Origin: Dichloromethanomonas sp964477085
Lineage (GTDB): Bacteria; Bacillota; Desulfitobacteriia; Desulfitobacteriales; Syntrophobotulaceae
NCBI GenBank assembly: GCA_964477085.1
Contig: CAYZDF010000066.1
Coordinates: forward strand, 1-14,302
Reading direction: 5' to 3'
Length of the DNA: 14,302 nucleotides
Shown: one piece after another, positions 6,557 to 14,228 of the stretch
Numbering within the stretch: the stretch's first letter is position 1
How the letters are laid out: every line of letters starts with the position of its first letter
Notes under the pieces: model-generated
Seen by the model: the letters and a program-made list of their open reading frames with translations, nothing else
Database searches by the model: none
What the model was told of the DNA's origin: nothing
Made by a program: the position numbers and the translations under genes

Positions 6557-7000
6557 ATGGCAGAGATGCCCGGCAGTTGCTTCATTAGACATTATAGAGA
6601 AGCGGATCAAAGTGAGATTCTTAAGATCTGGCTCAATGAATCACTTAATTCTCATGGATTCATTCCTGCCCAATTCTGGGAGGGGCATCTTGACTTACTT
6701 AAGACTAAATATCTTCCGGAGTCCGAAACATATTTAGCGGAAATAAATGGACGGATTATTGGTTTTATCTCTTTGATAGGTAATTATGTGGGGGCACTTT
6801 TTGTAGAGAATTCGCATCAAAGAAAAGGAATAGGTAAAGCACTATTAGATTTTGCACATAAATCTAAAGGTAGTCTCTTTGTAGATGTTTATAAGGAAAA
6901 TACCAATGCTGTTAATTTCTATACCCAATATGGGTTTAGACCCCGAAGAGAAAAAGTTCAGCCAGAGACGGGGCAAATTGTAATAACTATGTGGATTTAA
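6557..7000 (+). CDS. GNAT-family N-acetyltransferase, YjaB-like
   Basis: It is a 147-residue cytoplasmic enzyme that would transfer acetyl from acetyl-CoA to an amine; substrate unknown. The acetyl-CoA loop is QRKGIG (88-93), preceded by the beta strand GALFVENSH and followed by an alpha helix. Tyr122, in NAVNFYTQYGF, is the usual GNAT catalytic or CoA-contacting position. The pattern with FI near residue 36, LPESETYLAE and VGALFV resembles Escherichia coli YjaB. ATG 6557 is favoured by AAAGGAG (6545-6551), 5 nt upstream; a TTG at 6533 is in frame without such a site. It is transcribed divergently from the COQ7-like gene and converges on hcp. Confidence 0.85.
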   Translation: MAEMPGSCFIRHYREADQSEILKIWLNESLNSHGFIPAQFWEGHLDLLKTKYLPESETYLAEINGRIIGFISLIGNYVGALFVENSHQRKGIGKALLDFAHKSKGSLFVDVYKENTNAVNFYTQYGFRPRREKVQPETGQIVITMWI

Positions 7001-7073
7001 ACAATAAGATATAAAACCGGGTAGTGAATATTTTGGATCAAAAAATAGTCTATTGCGATGTCTCTTATGAGCT

Positions 7074-7116
7074 AAAAAGAGAAGCCCCTACTAATAAAGT
7101 AAGGACTTCTCTCTTT
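7074..7116. terminator. Bidirectional terminator between the acetyltransferase and hcp
   Basis: AGAGAAG (7078-7084) pairs with CTTCTCT (7106-7112), and the stem continues inward with one bulge (CCTACT against AGTAAGG). Five T follow it on the minus strand, serving hcp, and CTTT follows it on the plus strand, serving the acetyltransferase. Confidence 0.75.
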
Positions 7117-7125
7117 ATTGGCCTT

Positions 7126-8769
7126 TTAACCAATCATGGTTTTAATGTCTTCCTCTACACTTGATACTCCACCGATTCCAAATGTCTGTACTAAAATATT
7201 TGCAACATTAGGAGACAGGAAACCAGGAAGGGTTGGACCAAGATGAATATTCTTCACACCCAGGTAGAGAAGAGCAAGGAGGACAAGCACGGCTTTCTGT
7301 TCGTACCAGGCGATGTTGTATACAATGGGAAGGTCATTGATGTCTTCCAGTTTAAAGACCTCTTTGAGTTTGAGTGCGATGACTGCTAAGCTGTAAGAAT
7401 CATTACACTGTCCGGCATCAAGAACTCTGGGAATACCGTCAATATCACCGAGATTTAGTTTATTATACCTGTACTTAGCACAACCAGCGGTCAGGATTAC
7501 TGTATCATGAGGAAGGTTCTCCGCAAATTCACTATAGTAAGATCTGCTTTTCATTCTGCCATCACAACCAGCCATGACTACGAATTTTTTAATAGCTCCT
7601 GATTTAACAGCATCTACAACTTTATCTGCGAGTGCCAGTACTTGCTGATGGGCAAATCCACCAACAATTGTACCATTTTCTAACTCAGTTGGCGGCGGGC
7701 AGTTTTTAGCCATTTTAATAATCGCACTAAAATCTTTAGCTTCATTACCGTCTCTGTCTGAAATATGATTAACCCCTTCAAAGCCAACGATGCTTGTCGT
7801 AAAGAGTCTGTCCTTATAGCTATCTTTGGGTGGCACAAGACAGTTAGTCGTCATTAGGATTGGTCCATTAAATTTCTCGAATTCTTCGGCTTGTTTCCAC
7901 CAGGCGTTTCCATAGTTGCCTGCAAAATGGGAATATTTCTTAAATTCAGGGTAGTAATGGGCGGGAAGCATTTCCCCATGGGTATAAACATCGATACCTG
8001 TACCCTCTGTCTGCTTAAGAAGCTCCTCTAAATCCTTTAAGTCATGGCCACTGATAAGGATTCCGGGATTCTGTCTAACCCCGATATTAACGGAAGTAAG
8101 TTCTGGAGATCCATAAGTGGAGGTATTAGCCTGGTCCAATAATGCTAAGGTATTTACACCATATTTACCGGTTTCCATAATGAGAGCTACCAAGTCATCA
8201 GCAGATAGAGAATCATCCAGTGTTGCCGCTAAAGCGTTTTGAATAAAAATCGTTACTTCAGCATCTTTAAAACCTAGAATATAAGCGTGATGATAGTAGG
8301 CAGCCAACCCTTTTAAACCATAGGTCAGGAGTTCTCTTAGGGAACGAACATCTACATTTTCGGTTGAGAGAATGCCTACGGTAACTGCTTTGGCATCGAA
8401 CTCTTCTTCAGTTGTAGCTGTCCATGTCGCAGCATCAGGTGAGTCAAGTATTTCTACACCACCATCTTTCAACTGAATCTGCAGAGAATCTTTAAGTCGG
8501 AGTCCTTCCTTGATCTTTTGAATAAGAGCAGTCCGGTCAAAGTTAACATTGGTAAGAGTCATGAAAAGGCAATCTATTGGAAAGATTTCTGCGAATGCGT
8601 TGTTAATACCAGATTCTCTGGCTTTAACACTGTAGAAGGATACACCTTTGGCTACATACAGTAACAGATCCTGGAGATTGGCCACATCTGCTGATTTTCC
8701 GCAGACTCCTACCTTCGTACAACCTTTACCCCCGGCAGTTTCTTGACATTGATAACAAAACATTGACAT
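7126..8769 (-). CDS. hcp: Hybrid cluster protein (hydroxylamine/NO-detoxifying), class I
   Basis: It carries a [4Fe-4S] cluster and a hybrid Fe-S-O cluster; the family reduces hydroxylamine in vitro and is implicated in nitric oxide reduction. The 547-residue protein starts with the cysteine motif C5-x2-C8-x8-C17-x5-C23, the class I spacing of strict anaerobes. All hybrid-cluster ligands are visible: His242, Glu266, Cys310, Cys402, Cys430, Cys455 and Glu490, with Lys492 beside the last. These match the Desulfovibrio protein within a few positions. ATG 8769 is preceded by AGGAGG at 8 nt (8778-8783). No hcr reductase gene is adjacent, as is usual for class I. The upstream palindrome suggests control by a CRP/FNR-type regulator such as HcpR. 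Confidence 0.96.
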   Translation of the reverse strand: MSMFCYQCQETAGGKGCTKVGVCGKSADVANLQDLLLYVAKGVSFYSVKARESGINNAFAEIFPIDCLFMTLTNVNFDRTALIQKIKEGLRLKDSLQIQLKDGGVEILDSPDAATWTATTEEEFDAKAVTVGILSTENVDVRSLRELLTYGLKGLAAYYHHAYILGFKDAEVTIFIQNALAATLDDSLSADDLVALIMETGKYGVNTLALLDQANTSTYGSPELTSVNIGVRQNPGILISGHDLKDLEELLKQTEGTGIDVYTHGEMLPAHYYPEFKKYSHFAGNYGNAWWKQAEEFEKFNGPILMTTNCLVPPKDSYKDRLFTTSIVGFEGVNHISDRDGNEAKDFSAIIKMAKNCPPPTELENGTIVGGFAHQQVLALADKVVDAVKSGAIKKFVVMAGCDGRMKSRSYYSEFAENLPHDTVILTAGCAKYRYNKLNLGDIDGIPRVLDAGQCNDSYSLAVIALKLKEVFKLEDINDLPIVYNIAWYEQKAVLVLLALLYLGVKNIHLGPTLPGFLSPNVANILVQTFGIGGVSSVEEDIKTMIG

Positions 8770-8819
8770 AGATTCGTCCTCCTATTAATCATGTATTTTA
8801 GTTTTTACTTTGTGCTTTT

Positions 8820-8825
8820 ATTGTA
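8820..8825 (-). promoter_or_regulatory. -10 box of the hcp promoter
   Basis: TACAAT on the minus strand (5 of 6 to TATAAT). No -35 consensus is found 17 nt upstream; that place is taken by the edge of the palindrome, as in activator-dependent promoters. Transcription would start near 8813. Confidence 0.55.
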
Positions 8826-8846
8826 ACGACGAAATCTTCGGCATGC

Positions 8847-8862
8847 GGTAACATATGTTACC
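8847..8862 (-). promoter_or_regulatory. Perfect 16-bp palindrome, likely CRP/FNR-type activator site for hcp
   Basis: GGTAACATATGTTACC is fully self-complementary, with half-sites GTAAC and GTTAC separated by 4 nt, the 5-4-5 layout of CRP/FNR-family operators. Its centre (8854.5) is 41.5 bp upstream of the predicted hcp start of transcription, the class II activation position. HcpR, a CRP/FNR-family regulator, is known to control hcp in many anaerobes; assigning this site to it is inference. Confidence 0.7.
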
Positions 8863-8901
8863 AACTTATTTCAATCTCAAAAACAATAAGCATATTGATT
8901 G

Positions 8902-8924
8902 GAAATCTTAAACATTAAGATTTC
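8902..8924. promoter_or_regulatory. AT-rich perfect inverted repeat between hcp and the GGDEF gene
   Basis: Arms GAAATCTTAA (8902-8911) and TTAAGATTTC (8915-8924) are perfect complements around ACA. TATAAT (8925-8930) follows directly on the plus strand. It could be an operator for a regulator, overlapping the -35 region of a forward promoter, or simply a hairpin. No coding sequence lies just upstream that would need a terminator. Confidence 0.45.
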
Positions 8925-8930
8925 TATAAT

Positions 8931-9201
8931 ATTTTTAGTAATAATTTCCTGGAAGTATCAATATAAGAAACTGCAAATTTAGTACTAGAAAAATACATAA
9001 AGCATATTATTCTAGTAAATACAATAAATCAACAAATGAACATATAATTTAACAAAAAATAAACAAGGAGAATTGAAATATAATAAAGAATATTAAATAA
9101 AGAGTATTAGGAATGAGGAAACAATGGATTAGAGAAGAATCACATTAATTGTATATAATTATCGATCAAATAATGGATAAAATAAAGAGAAGGAATGTTT
9201 T
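8931..9201. other. AT-rich leader region before the GGDEF gene
   Basis: Very AT-rich, without a gene I can support. Two peptide frames of 7 and 11 codons (from TTG 9073 behind AAGGAG, and from ATG 9113) are too short to call. TATAAT at 9154-9159 could be a -10 box but has no -35 partner. No c-di-GMP riboswitch (GEMM) pattern was found. Confidence 0.4.
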
Positions 9202-10311
9202 TTGGAAAGTAATAATAAATTGATAAGCAATAAAAGCCTTTGGATAAAATTACTCTGTTATAATGTTGGGTTTATTCTGTTGTTTACTTCCATGTTTATC
9301 TTCATCAATGACAATATTCAATGGCGTATCATTATTCCTGCCTTTCTGGTAATGTTTATCATTAGCTTTGTTGTTAATCAACGATTAAAGCGAGAGATAG
9401 AAGAGAAAAAGGCTACAGAGAAAGCCCTGAAACACAGAGAAAAATTATTCAGAGGGATTTTTAATAATGCGGCTGCCGGGATTGCCTTGCTGGACAAAGA
9501 GGGGTATTATCAACATGTTAACCTGACACTGAGCAGGATGTTAGGATATTCAGAAGATGAACTGAAGAAGATGACGTTTCAAGATATTACATATCCAGAG
9601 GATCTCAATGATAGTATCCGGTTGTATCAAGGGATTTGGGATGGCTCCTGTACGAGGGTAAATTTTGAAAAACGGTATGTCTGTAAAAATGGAGACATGA
9701 TTTGGATTGAGATTAATATGTCAGCTATTCTAGGAGATGATGGAGGAATTACCGATATCATCGTTGTCGTGTTGGATATTACAGTCAGAAAACTGATGGA
9801 ACAGGAGTTAATACTGCAAGCAACAACGGATTGCCTTACCGGTGTAGATAATAGATTGGCTTTTATGAAAAAGGCTCAGGAAGAATTTATCAGGTCAAAA
9901 CGTTACAAAATTGGTTTTTCACTACTGCTTCTTGATGTGGACAAATTCAAGTGTGTTAATGACATTTATGGACATCTTGTTGGGGACAGAGTATTACGCG
10001 ACGTCGTTAAAGCATGTAAATCTGCACTGAGGGAAAATGATATTATTGCTCGGATTGGCGGTGAAGAGTTCGCGGTGATTATCATTGAGTCTCAGCCTGA
10101 TGATGCTTATTGTGTAGCCCTAAGAATTCAGCAAAAGGTAAAAGAAGTCGTAGTGGAATCTGAGGACACTGAGATTCAGGTCACTGTTAGTATTGGTATA
10201 GGAATGAGACGTGAGGAAGACACTAATCTTGACGATATTTTGAAGAGAGCGGATGATGCACTTTATTGTGCTAAAAACTCAGGTAGAAATTGTATCATCT
10301 TTGAAAAATAA
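9202..10311 (+). CDS. Membrane-bound PAS-GGDEF diguanylate cyclase
   Basis: It makes the second messenger c-di-GMP from two GTP. The 369-residue protein has two membrane helices (about 14-36 and 41-60), a short charged coiled coil (61-82), a PAS sensor domain (about 84-195) and a C-terminal GGDEF domain (about 205-369). The active-site motif is GGEEF (286-290), with the metal-binding Asp245 in LDVDKF. The inhibitory site RxxD (Arg277-Asp280) sits exactly five residues before GGEEF, so product inhibition should work. The start is TTG 9202, behind AGAAGGA at 7 nt. The PAS ligand is unknown. fetA starts 28 bp downstream, so co-transcription is likely. Confidence 0.93.
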   Translation: MESNNKLISNKSLWIKLLCYNVGFILLFTSMFIFINDNIQWRIIIPAFLVMFIISFVVNQRLKREIEEKKATEKALKHREKLFRGIFNNAAAGIALLDKEGYYQHVNLTLSRMLGYSEDELKKMTFQDITYPEDLNDSIRLYQGIWDGSCTRVNFEKRYVCKNGDMIWIEINMSAILGDDGGITDIIVVVLDITVRKLMEQELILQATTDCLTGVDNRLAFMKKAQEEFIRSKRYKIGFSLLLLDVDKFKCVNDIYGHLVGDRVLRDVVKACKSALRENDIIARIGGEEFAVIIIESQPDDAYCVALRIQQKVKEVVVESEDTEIQVTVSIGIGMRREEDTNLDDILKRADDALYCAKNSGRNCIIFEK

Positions 10312-10339
10312 TAATAGTGTAAAATGAGATAGGAAATGC

Positions 10340-10987
10340 ATGATGATTGAATTGAAGAATATCAGGATAGGATATCAAAATATACATATATTGGATAAAA
10401 TCAATTTCACAATTCCGAGCGGTGCCAAGATCCTTTTGAATTCACCCTCAGGAACTGGAAAAACCTCCTTCTTCCGATTACTTTTAGGATTTTTACAGCC
10501 AACGGAAGGGGAGGTTTCTTTCGATGGCGTCAAATTAACTCCAATGACCGTGAAAAGCATCAGGAATCGAATAGGTTACCTTAGTCAAGAAACAGAACTG
10601 CCTTCAGGCAAGGTGCAGGATGTGATTCAGGAGATCTTTAGTTATAAAGCTAATAAAGCAACTCCATTTCCAGAAAAAGCGTTACAAGAGGTATTTAACC
10701 TTCTTGAACTGGATCCAAGCACATGGAATAAAGGAACTGATGAATTGTCAGGTGGAGAACGTCAGCGGTTATTGGTTGCCATCTTATTATTATTGGACCG
10801 AGAATTCTATCTCCTTGATGAACCAACATCAGCACTTGATGAAAAACTTAAGGTTAAAGTGAGAGACCTGTTCCTGAATAGATCTGCAACGGTCTTTATC
10901 ATTTCTCATGACAAGCAATGGTTAGACTCGGATAAAGTCGCTCTTTTGAATTGGACACAGGATTTGAGGTATGAATATGGGCAGTAA
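10340..10987 (+). CDS. fetA: ABC transporter ATP-binding protein FetA-like (YbbL), metal/iron export
   Basis: It is the ATPase subunit that would power the FetB membrane protein encoded by the next gene. The 215-residue protein has Walker A SPSGTGKT (35-42, Lys41), Q-loop Gln83, signature LSGGERQR (136-143), Walker B FYLLDEPTSALD (156-167, Glu161) and switch His190. The short single-domain length fits FetA. In Escherichia coli FetAB exports iron and lowers oxidative stress. Either ATG 10340 or ATG 10343 can start translation behind AGGA (10331-10334). The gene lies 28 bp after the GGDEF gene and overlaps fetB. On its own it would be just an ABC ATPase; the partner gives the name. Confidence 0.88.
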   Translation: MMIELKNIRIGYQNIHILDKINFTIPSGAKILLNSPSGTGKTSFFRLLLGFLQPTEGEVSFDGVKLTPMTVKSIRNRIGYLSQETELPSGKVQDVIQEIFSYKANKATPFPEKALQEVFNLLELDPSTWNKGTDELSGGERQRLLVAILLLLDREFYLLDEPTSALDEKLKVKVRDLFLNRSATVFIISHDKQWLDSDKVALLNWTQDLRYEYGQ

Positions 10988-11765
10988 AGATCTTAGTTTG
11001 TGGTCCTTGATACTAGCTCTGTCACTACTGGTAATACCATTACTATTTAATTACCAATTGCATTTGCAAATTGGAAGGAAATCACTTATTGCTGTTATCA
11101 GGATGTGTATTCAACTCTTTCTGATTGGCTTCTTTTTAGAATTTGTATTTGATCTTAACAATCCGTGGCTTAATTTCCTGTGGCTTATTGTTATGGTAGT
11201 GGTTTCGACACTTTCTATTATCAATTCATGTTATCTGAAACTTTCTTCCTTAGGATGGTCTGTCTTTATCTCGGTTGCTGTACCTGCTATCTCCATGAGC
11301 TTCTATTTTAATTATTTTATTGTTCGCCTAGACGATATTTATGATGCTAAATACCTTATTGCAATCAGTGGCATGATTTTAGGAAATATGCTCAGTGGCA
11401 ATATCGTAGGTATTAACCATTTTATGAATAACGTACGTAAGTCAGAAAAGAAATATCTGGCTGTACTGGTTTTGGGAGCGGATAGAGATGAAGCATTACT
11501 TCCACATCTAAGGGAGAGCATTCTGGCCTCCGTCAATCCCACAATTGCCTCCATAGCTACGATTGGATTGGTATCTCTACCTGGTATGATGACAGGGCAG
11601 ATATTAGGGGGAGCATCGCCGGTAGTGGCTGTTAAATATCAGATGGCTATAATGATTGCTATTTTTGCAACTCGGATTTTAAGTATCTATATCGCACTGG
11701 TACTAATCAAGCGAAGTGCATTTGATGCTTTCGACATTCTTAAAAAAGATTTATTTAAGCAGTAG
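10977..11765 (+). CDS. fetB: FetB-like (YbbM, UPF0014) ABC transporter permease, metal/iron export
   Basis: It is a 262-residue integral membrane protein with about six to seven hydrophobic segments, the membrane partner of FetA. Family hallmarks are GMILGNMLSG (132-141) and the cytoplasmic-loop motif SLPGMMTGQILGG (200-212), followed by VAVKYQ, the strongest signatures of the UPF0014/FetB family. Start ATG 10977 is chosen because GAGGT (10966-10970) lies 6 nt upstream; ATG 10971 would touch it. The gene overlaps fetA by 11 nt, implying translational coupling. Exported metal is inferred to be iron from the Escherichia coli homologue. No clear terminator follows. Confidence 0.9.
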   Translation: MGSKDLSLWSLILALSLLVIPLLFNYQLHLQIGRKSLIAVIRMCIQLFLIGFFLEFVFDLNNPWLNFLWLIVMVVVSTLSIINSCYLKLSSLGWSVFISVAVPAISMSFYFNYFIVRLDDIYDAKYLIAISGMILGNMLSGNIVGINHFMNNVRKSEKKYLAVLVLGADRDEALLPHLRESILASVNPTIASIATIGLVSLPGMMTGQILGGASPVVAVKYQMAIMIAIFATRILSIYIALVLIKRSAFDAFDILKKDLFKQ

Positions 11766-11822
11766 GCGTTATTCTTAAATATTCTTTGCTGTATGTGAAT
11801 AATTACCTGCTTCAAATAATGC

Positions 11823-11851
11823 TTGATAACAGCGCTAATTATTAGTAAAAT
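11823..11851 (+). promoter_or_regulatory. Sigma-A promoter of the cyclase-family gene
   Basis: -35 TTGATA (11823-11828), a 17-nt spacer and -10 TAAAAT (11846-11851), each 5 of 6 to consensus. Transcription would start near 11858, 42 nt before the TTG start, which separates this gene from fetAB. Confidence 0.5.
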
Positions 11852-11899
11852 TATTCCATGGGGTATTATTCCAGAAATTGAAATAAGGAGAAATATCCT

Positions 11900-12556
11900 T
11901 TGATTGAGAAAATATATGATATTACCTTACCCCTCACTCCGGGTATGATCACCTATCCTGAAGACCCTCTCTATATACAGAAGCAAGTTTACTCACTGAC
12001 TAAGGGAGATTCTTTTAACTTGACAGTCCTAAAAATGGGGTCTCATACGGGAACACATCTTGATGCGCCGTCTCATTGTTTATTGCAAGGGAATACAGTA
12101 GATAAAATTTCTTTGCAAGATCTTATGGGAGCTGCGAAAGTAATCGAAATCAAGGAAGCGGTAAAATTTATCCTGCCTGAACATCTTCAGGGTAAAGATA
12201 TCCGAAATGGAGATCGTATCTTATTTAAGACAAGGAACTCATTGCAGCTAAAAAAAGGAGTCTTCGATGAGAACTATGTTTCTCTGAGCCCCCATACGGC
12301 TGAGTATTTAGTACAAAAGGGAATTAAGCTTGTCGGAATCGATTATTTATCAATAGACAGTTTACCTTCAGAGAGTGAGAGAAGTTCATGCCACCAAATT
12401 CTTCTTTCCGCAGGTGTCGTTATTCTGGAAAGCCTTGCTTTAGAGGGTGTACCGGAGGGGGAATATGATCTTATTGCCTTACCTCTTCGAATTACTGGAT
12501 GTGATGGTAGTCCAGTGCGAGCTATCTTGCTAGAAAACGGATCCCTAAATTTTTAA
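11900..12556 (+). CDS. Cyclase-family (kynurenine formamidase-like) metal-dependent hydrolase
   Basis: The 218-residue protein has the hallmark SHTGTHLDAPSH (48-59), supplying metal ligands His49, His53, Asp55 and His59. Conserved His165 and Glu177 of the KynB/cyclase fold follow, then LPLRITGCDGSPVR near the C-terminus. Members hydrolyse N-formylkynurenine, isatin or other amides and lactams. No tryptophan-breakdown gene is nearby, so KynB activity should not be assumed. The start is TTG 11900, with AAGGAG (11885-11890) 9 nt upstream. It appears to be a single-gene unit, with its own promoter and a strong terminator at 12583. Confidence 0.88.
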   Translation: MIEKIYDITLPLTPGMITYPEDPLYIQKQVYSLTKGDSFNLTVLKMGSHTGTHLDAPSHCLLQGNTVDKISLQDLMGAAKVIEIKEAVKFILPEHLQGKDIRNGDRILFKTRNSLQLKKGVFDENYVSLSPHTAEYLVQKGIKLVGIDYLSIDSLPSESERSSCHQILLSAGVVILESLALEGVPEGEYDLIALPLRITGCDGSPVRAILLENGSLNF

Positions 12557-12582
12557 GCAAAATAGATGAACTTGAATTTTGT

Positions 12583-12608
12583 AATCTGCCTTGTACAGAT
12601 TTTTTTTT
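12583..12608 (+). terminator. Rho-independent terminator after the cyclase-family gene
   Basis: Stem AATCTG/CAGATT (12583-12588 with 12596-12601), a 7-nt loop and a run of eight or more T. Confidence 0.8.
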
Positions 12609-12704
12609 ACCAATAGTAAATTGCTTATATATCTCCATAATCGATGTACATAGGAATATAACTTTGTGTTTAATTTTAAAAATTAAGATTGAAGGTGTAG
12701 GCCA

Positions 12705-14228
12705 TTGACCGGAGATCAGTATATTAGTCCTGAGGAGTTATATCTTTTTAATCAAGGAAAGTTATTCCATAGCTACCTAAGGTTTGGAGCTCATACAGTA
12801 GAACTGAACAACAGAATTGGTGTTCACTTTGCAGTATGGGCTCCAAATGCTATAGGAGTCAGCGTCGTAGGCTCATTTAATAGTTGGCAAGGTGACCAGC
12901 ATAAAATGGTGATGCAGGGGCAGACAGGAGTCTGGACTCTATTTGTACCAGAAATTGAGAGAAGTACCCTTTATAAATATCAGATAGAAACGAAGACAGG
13001 CGAAAGGATTCTAAAAGCGGATCCGTTTGCCTTCCTTGCAGAACGCAGACCGCATACCGCGTCTGTAATCAACCCACTTAATGGGTATGAGTGGAACGAT
13101 CAAGATTGGTGTCAAAGAAGAACCGAGTCATTTTCTCTGGAAAAGCCTTTATTGATTTATGAGGCACACCTTGGTTCCTGGAAAAGAAAAGAGAATGATG
13201 AATTCTATAATTATAGGGATTATGCTGAAGAACTTGTAACATATGTTAAAGACATGGGCTTTACTCATCTGGAGTTGCTCCCGCTTATGGAGCACCCCTA
13301 TGATGGTTCTTGGGGTTATCAGATAACCGGGTATTATGCGGCAACCAGCCGATATGGAGAGCCCAATGATCTCATGTATCTTATCGATAAGTGTCACCAG
13401 GCAGGTATCGCAGTTATCTTTGATTGGGTACCTGGTCATTTCTGTAAAGATCATCATGGTTTGGCCCGGTTCGATGGAACACCTCTCTTTGAACAAGAAG
13501 AGCATGCCGAGTGGGGTACTCTTAAGTTCAATTTTAGTCGGAAAGAAGTATGGAGTTTCCTTATCTCCAATGCCTTATTCTGGTTTGATATCTATCATAT
13601 TGATGGCCTTCGTATTGATGGGGTTACTAGTATGTTATGTCTGGACTATGGACGGCCTGCTAATAATTGGCAACCCAATATATATGGTGGGAAAGAAAAT
13701 CTTGATGCGATTGCTTTTCTGCAAGAATTAAATCGCACTGTATTTTCTTGCTACCCGTACGTTTTAATGATCGCAGAAGAATCAACAGATTGGCCATATG
13801 TTACCAGGCCATCATTTGATGGAGGGCTGGGATTTAATTTCAAATGGAATATGGGTTGGATGAATGATACGTTAAATTACTTTCAAACAGATTTTAAAAA
13901 TCGCAGTAACAACCATTCTCTTTTGACCTTCTCTTTAATGTATGCATTTTCAGAGAACTTCATTTTGCCCTTTTCCCATGATGAGGTTGTTCATGGTAAA
14001 AAATCGTTAATAGAACGGATGCCGGGAGTCTATCAACAAAAGTTTGCAGGGCTCCGTACTTTATACTTTTATCAGATCTGCCATCCCGGTAAAAAGCTTC
14101 TATTTATGGGAGGAGAATTGGGGCAATTCATTGAGTGGCGTTATGACAGTGCTCTGGAGTGGTTTTTATTGAAATTCGAAATGCATAGAAAATACCAAGA
14201 TTATGTCAAAGATCTCAATTATCTTTAG
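12705..14228 (+). CDS. glgB: 1,4-alpha-glucan branching enzyme GlgB, C-terminally truncated in this sequence
   Basis: GlgB introduces alpha-1,6 branches into glycogen. The N-terminal CBM48 domain (about 15-110) and the complete GH13 catalytic barrel are present: nucleophile Asp305 in RIDGV, acid/base Glu358 in AEEST, and Asp426 in SHDEVVHG. The reading frame stops at residue 507, just after the conserved KDLNYL stretch, where the family normally continues for over a hundred residues into a C-terminal beta domain. Sequence after the stop changes abruptly to GC-rich, so the truncation probably reflects a bad join rather than a natural end. The start is TTG 12705, behind AAGGTG (12692-12697) at 7 nt. 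No other glycogen gene is present. Confidence 0.9.
   Translation: MTGDQYISPEELYLFNQGKLFHSYLRFGAHTVELNNRIGVHFAVWAPNAIGVSVVGSFNSWQGDQHKMVMQGQTGVWTLFVPEIERSTLYKYQIETKTGERILKADPFAFLAERRPHTASVINPLNGYEWNDQDWCQRRTESFSLEKPLLIYEAHLGSWKRKENDEFYNYRDYAEELVTYVKDMGFTHLELLPLMEHPYDGSWGYQITGYYAATSRYGEPNDLMYLIDKCHQAGIAVIFDWVPGHFCKDHHGLARFDGTPLFEQEEHAEWGTLKFNFSRKEVWSFLISNALFWFDIYHIDGLRIDGVTSMLCLDYGRPANNWQPNIYGGKENLDAIAFLQELNRTVFSCYPYVLMIAEESTDWPYVTRPSFDGGLGFNFKWNMGWMNDTLNYFQTDFKNRSNNHSLLTFSLMYAFSENFILPFSHDEVVHGKKSLIERMPGVYQQKFAGLRTLYFYQICHPGKKLLFMGGELGQFIEWRYDSALEWFLLKFEMHRKYQDYVKDLNYL

Noticed and set aside
8884..8897. Second CRP/FNR-like site CAATA-AGCA-TATTG upstream of hcp
   Set aside because: Half-sites differ from the GTAAC palindrome and the symmetry does not extend beyond five bases, so chance in AT-rich DNA is likely.
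8931..9201. c-di-GMP riboswitch in the leader of the GGDEF gene
   Set aside because: No GEMM-type conserved core could be found; the leader is simply AT-rich.
13149..13731. Long frames on both strands inside glgB
   Set aside because: Both overlap the GH13 catalytic region whose conserved motifs are in the glgB frame.
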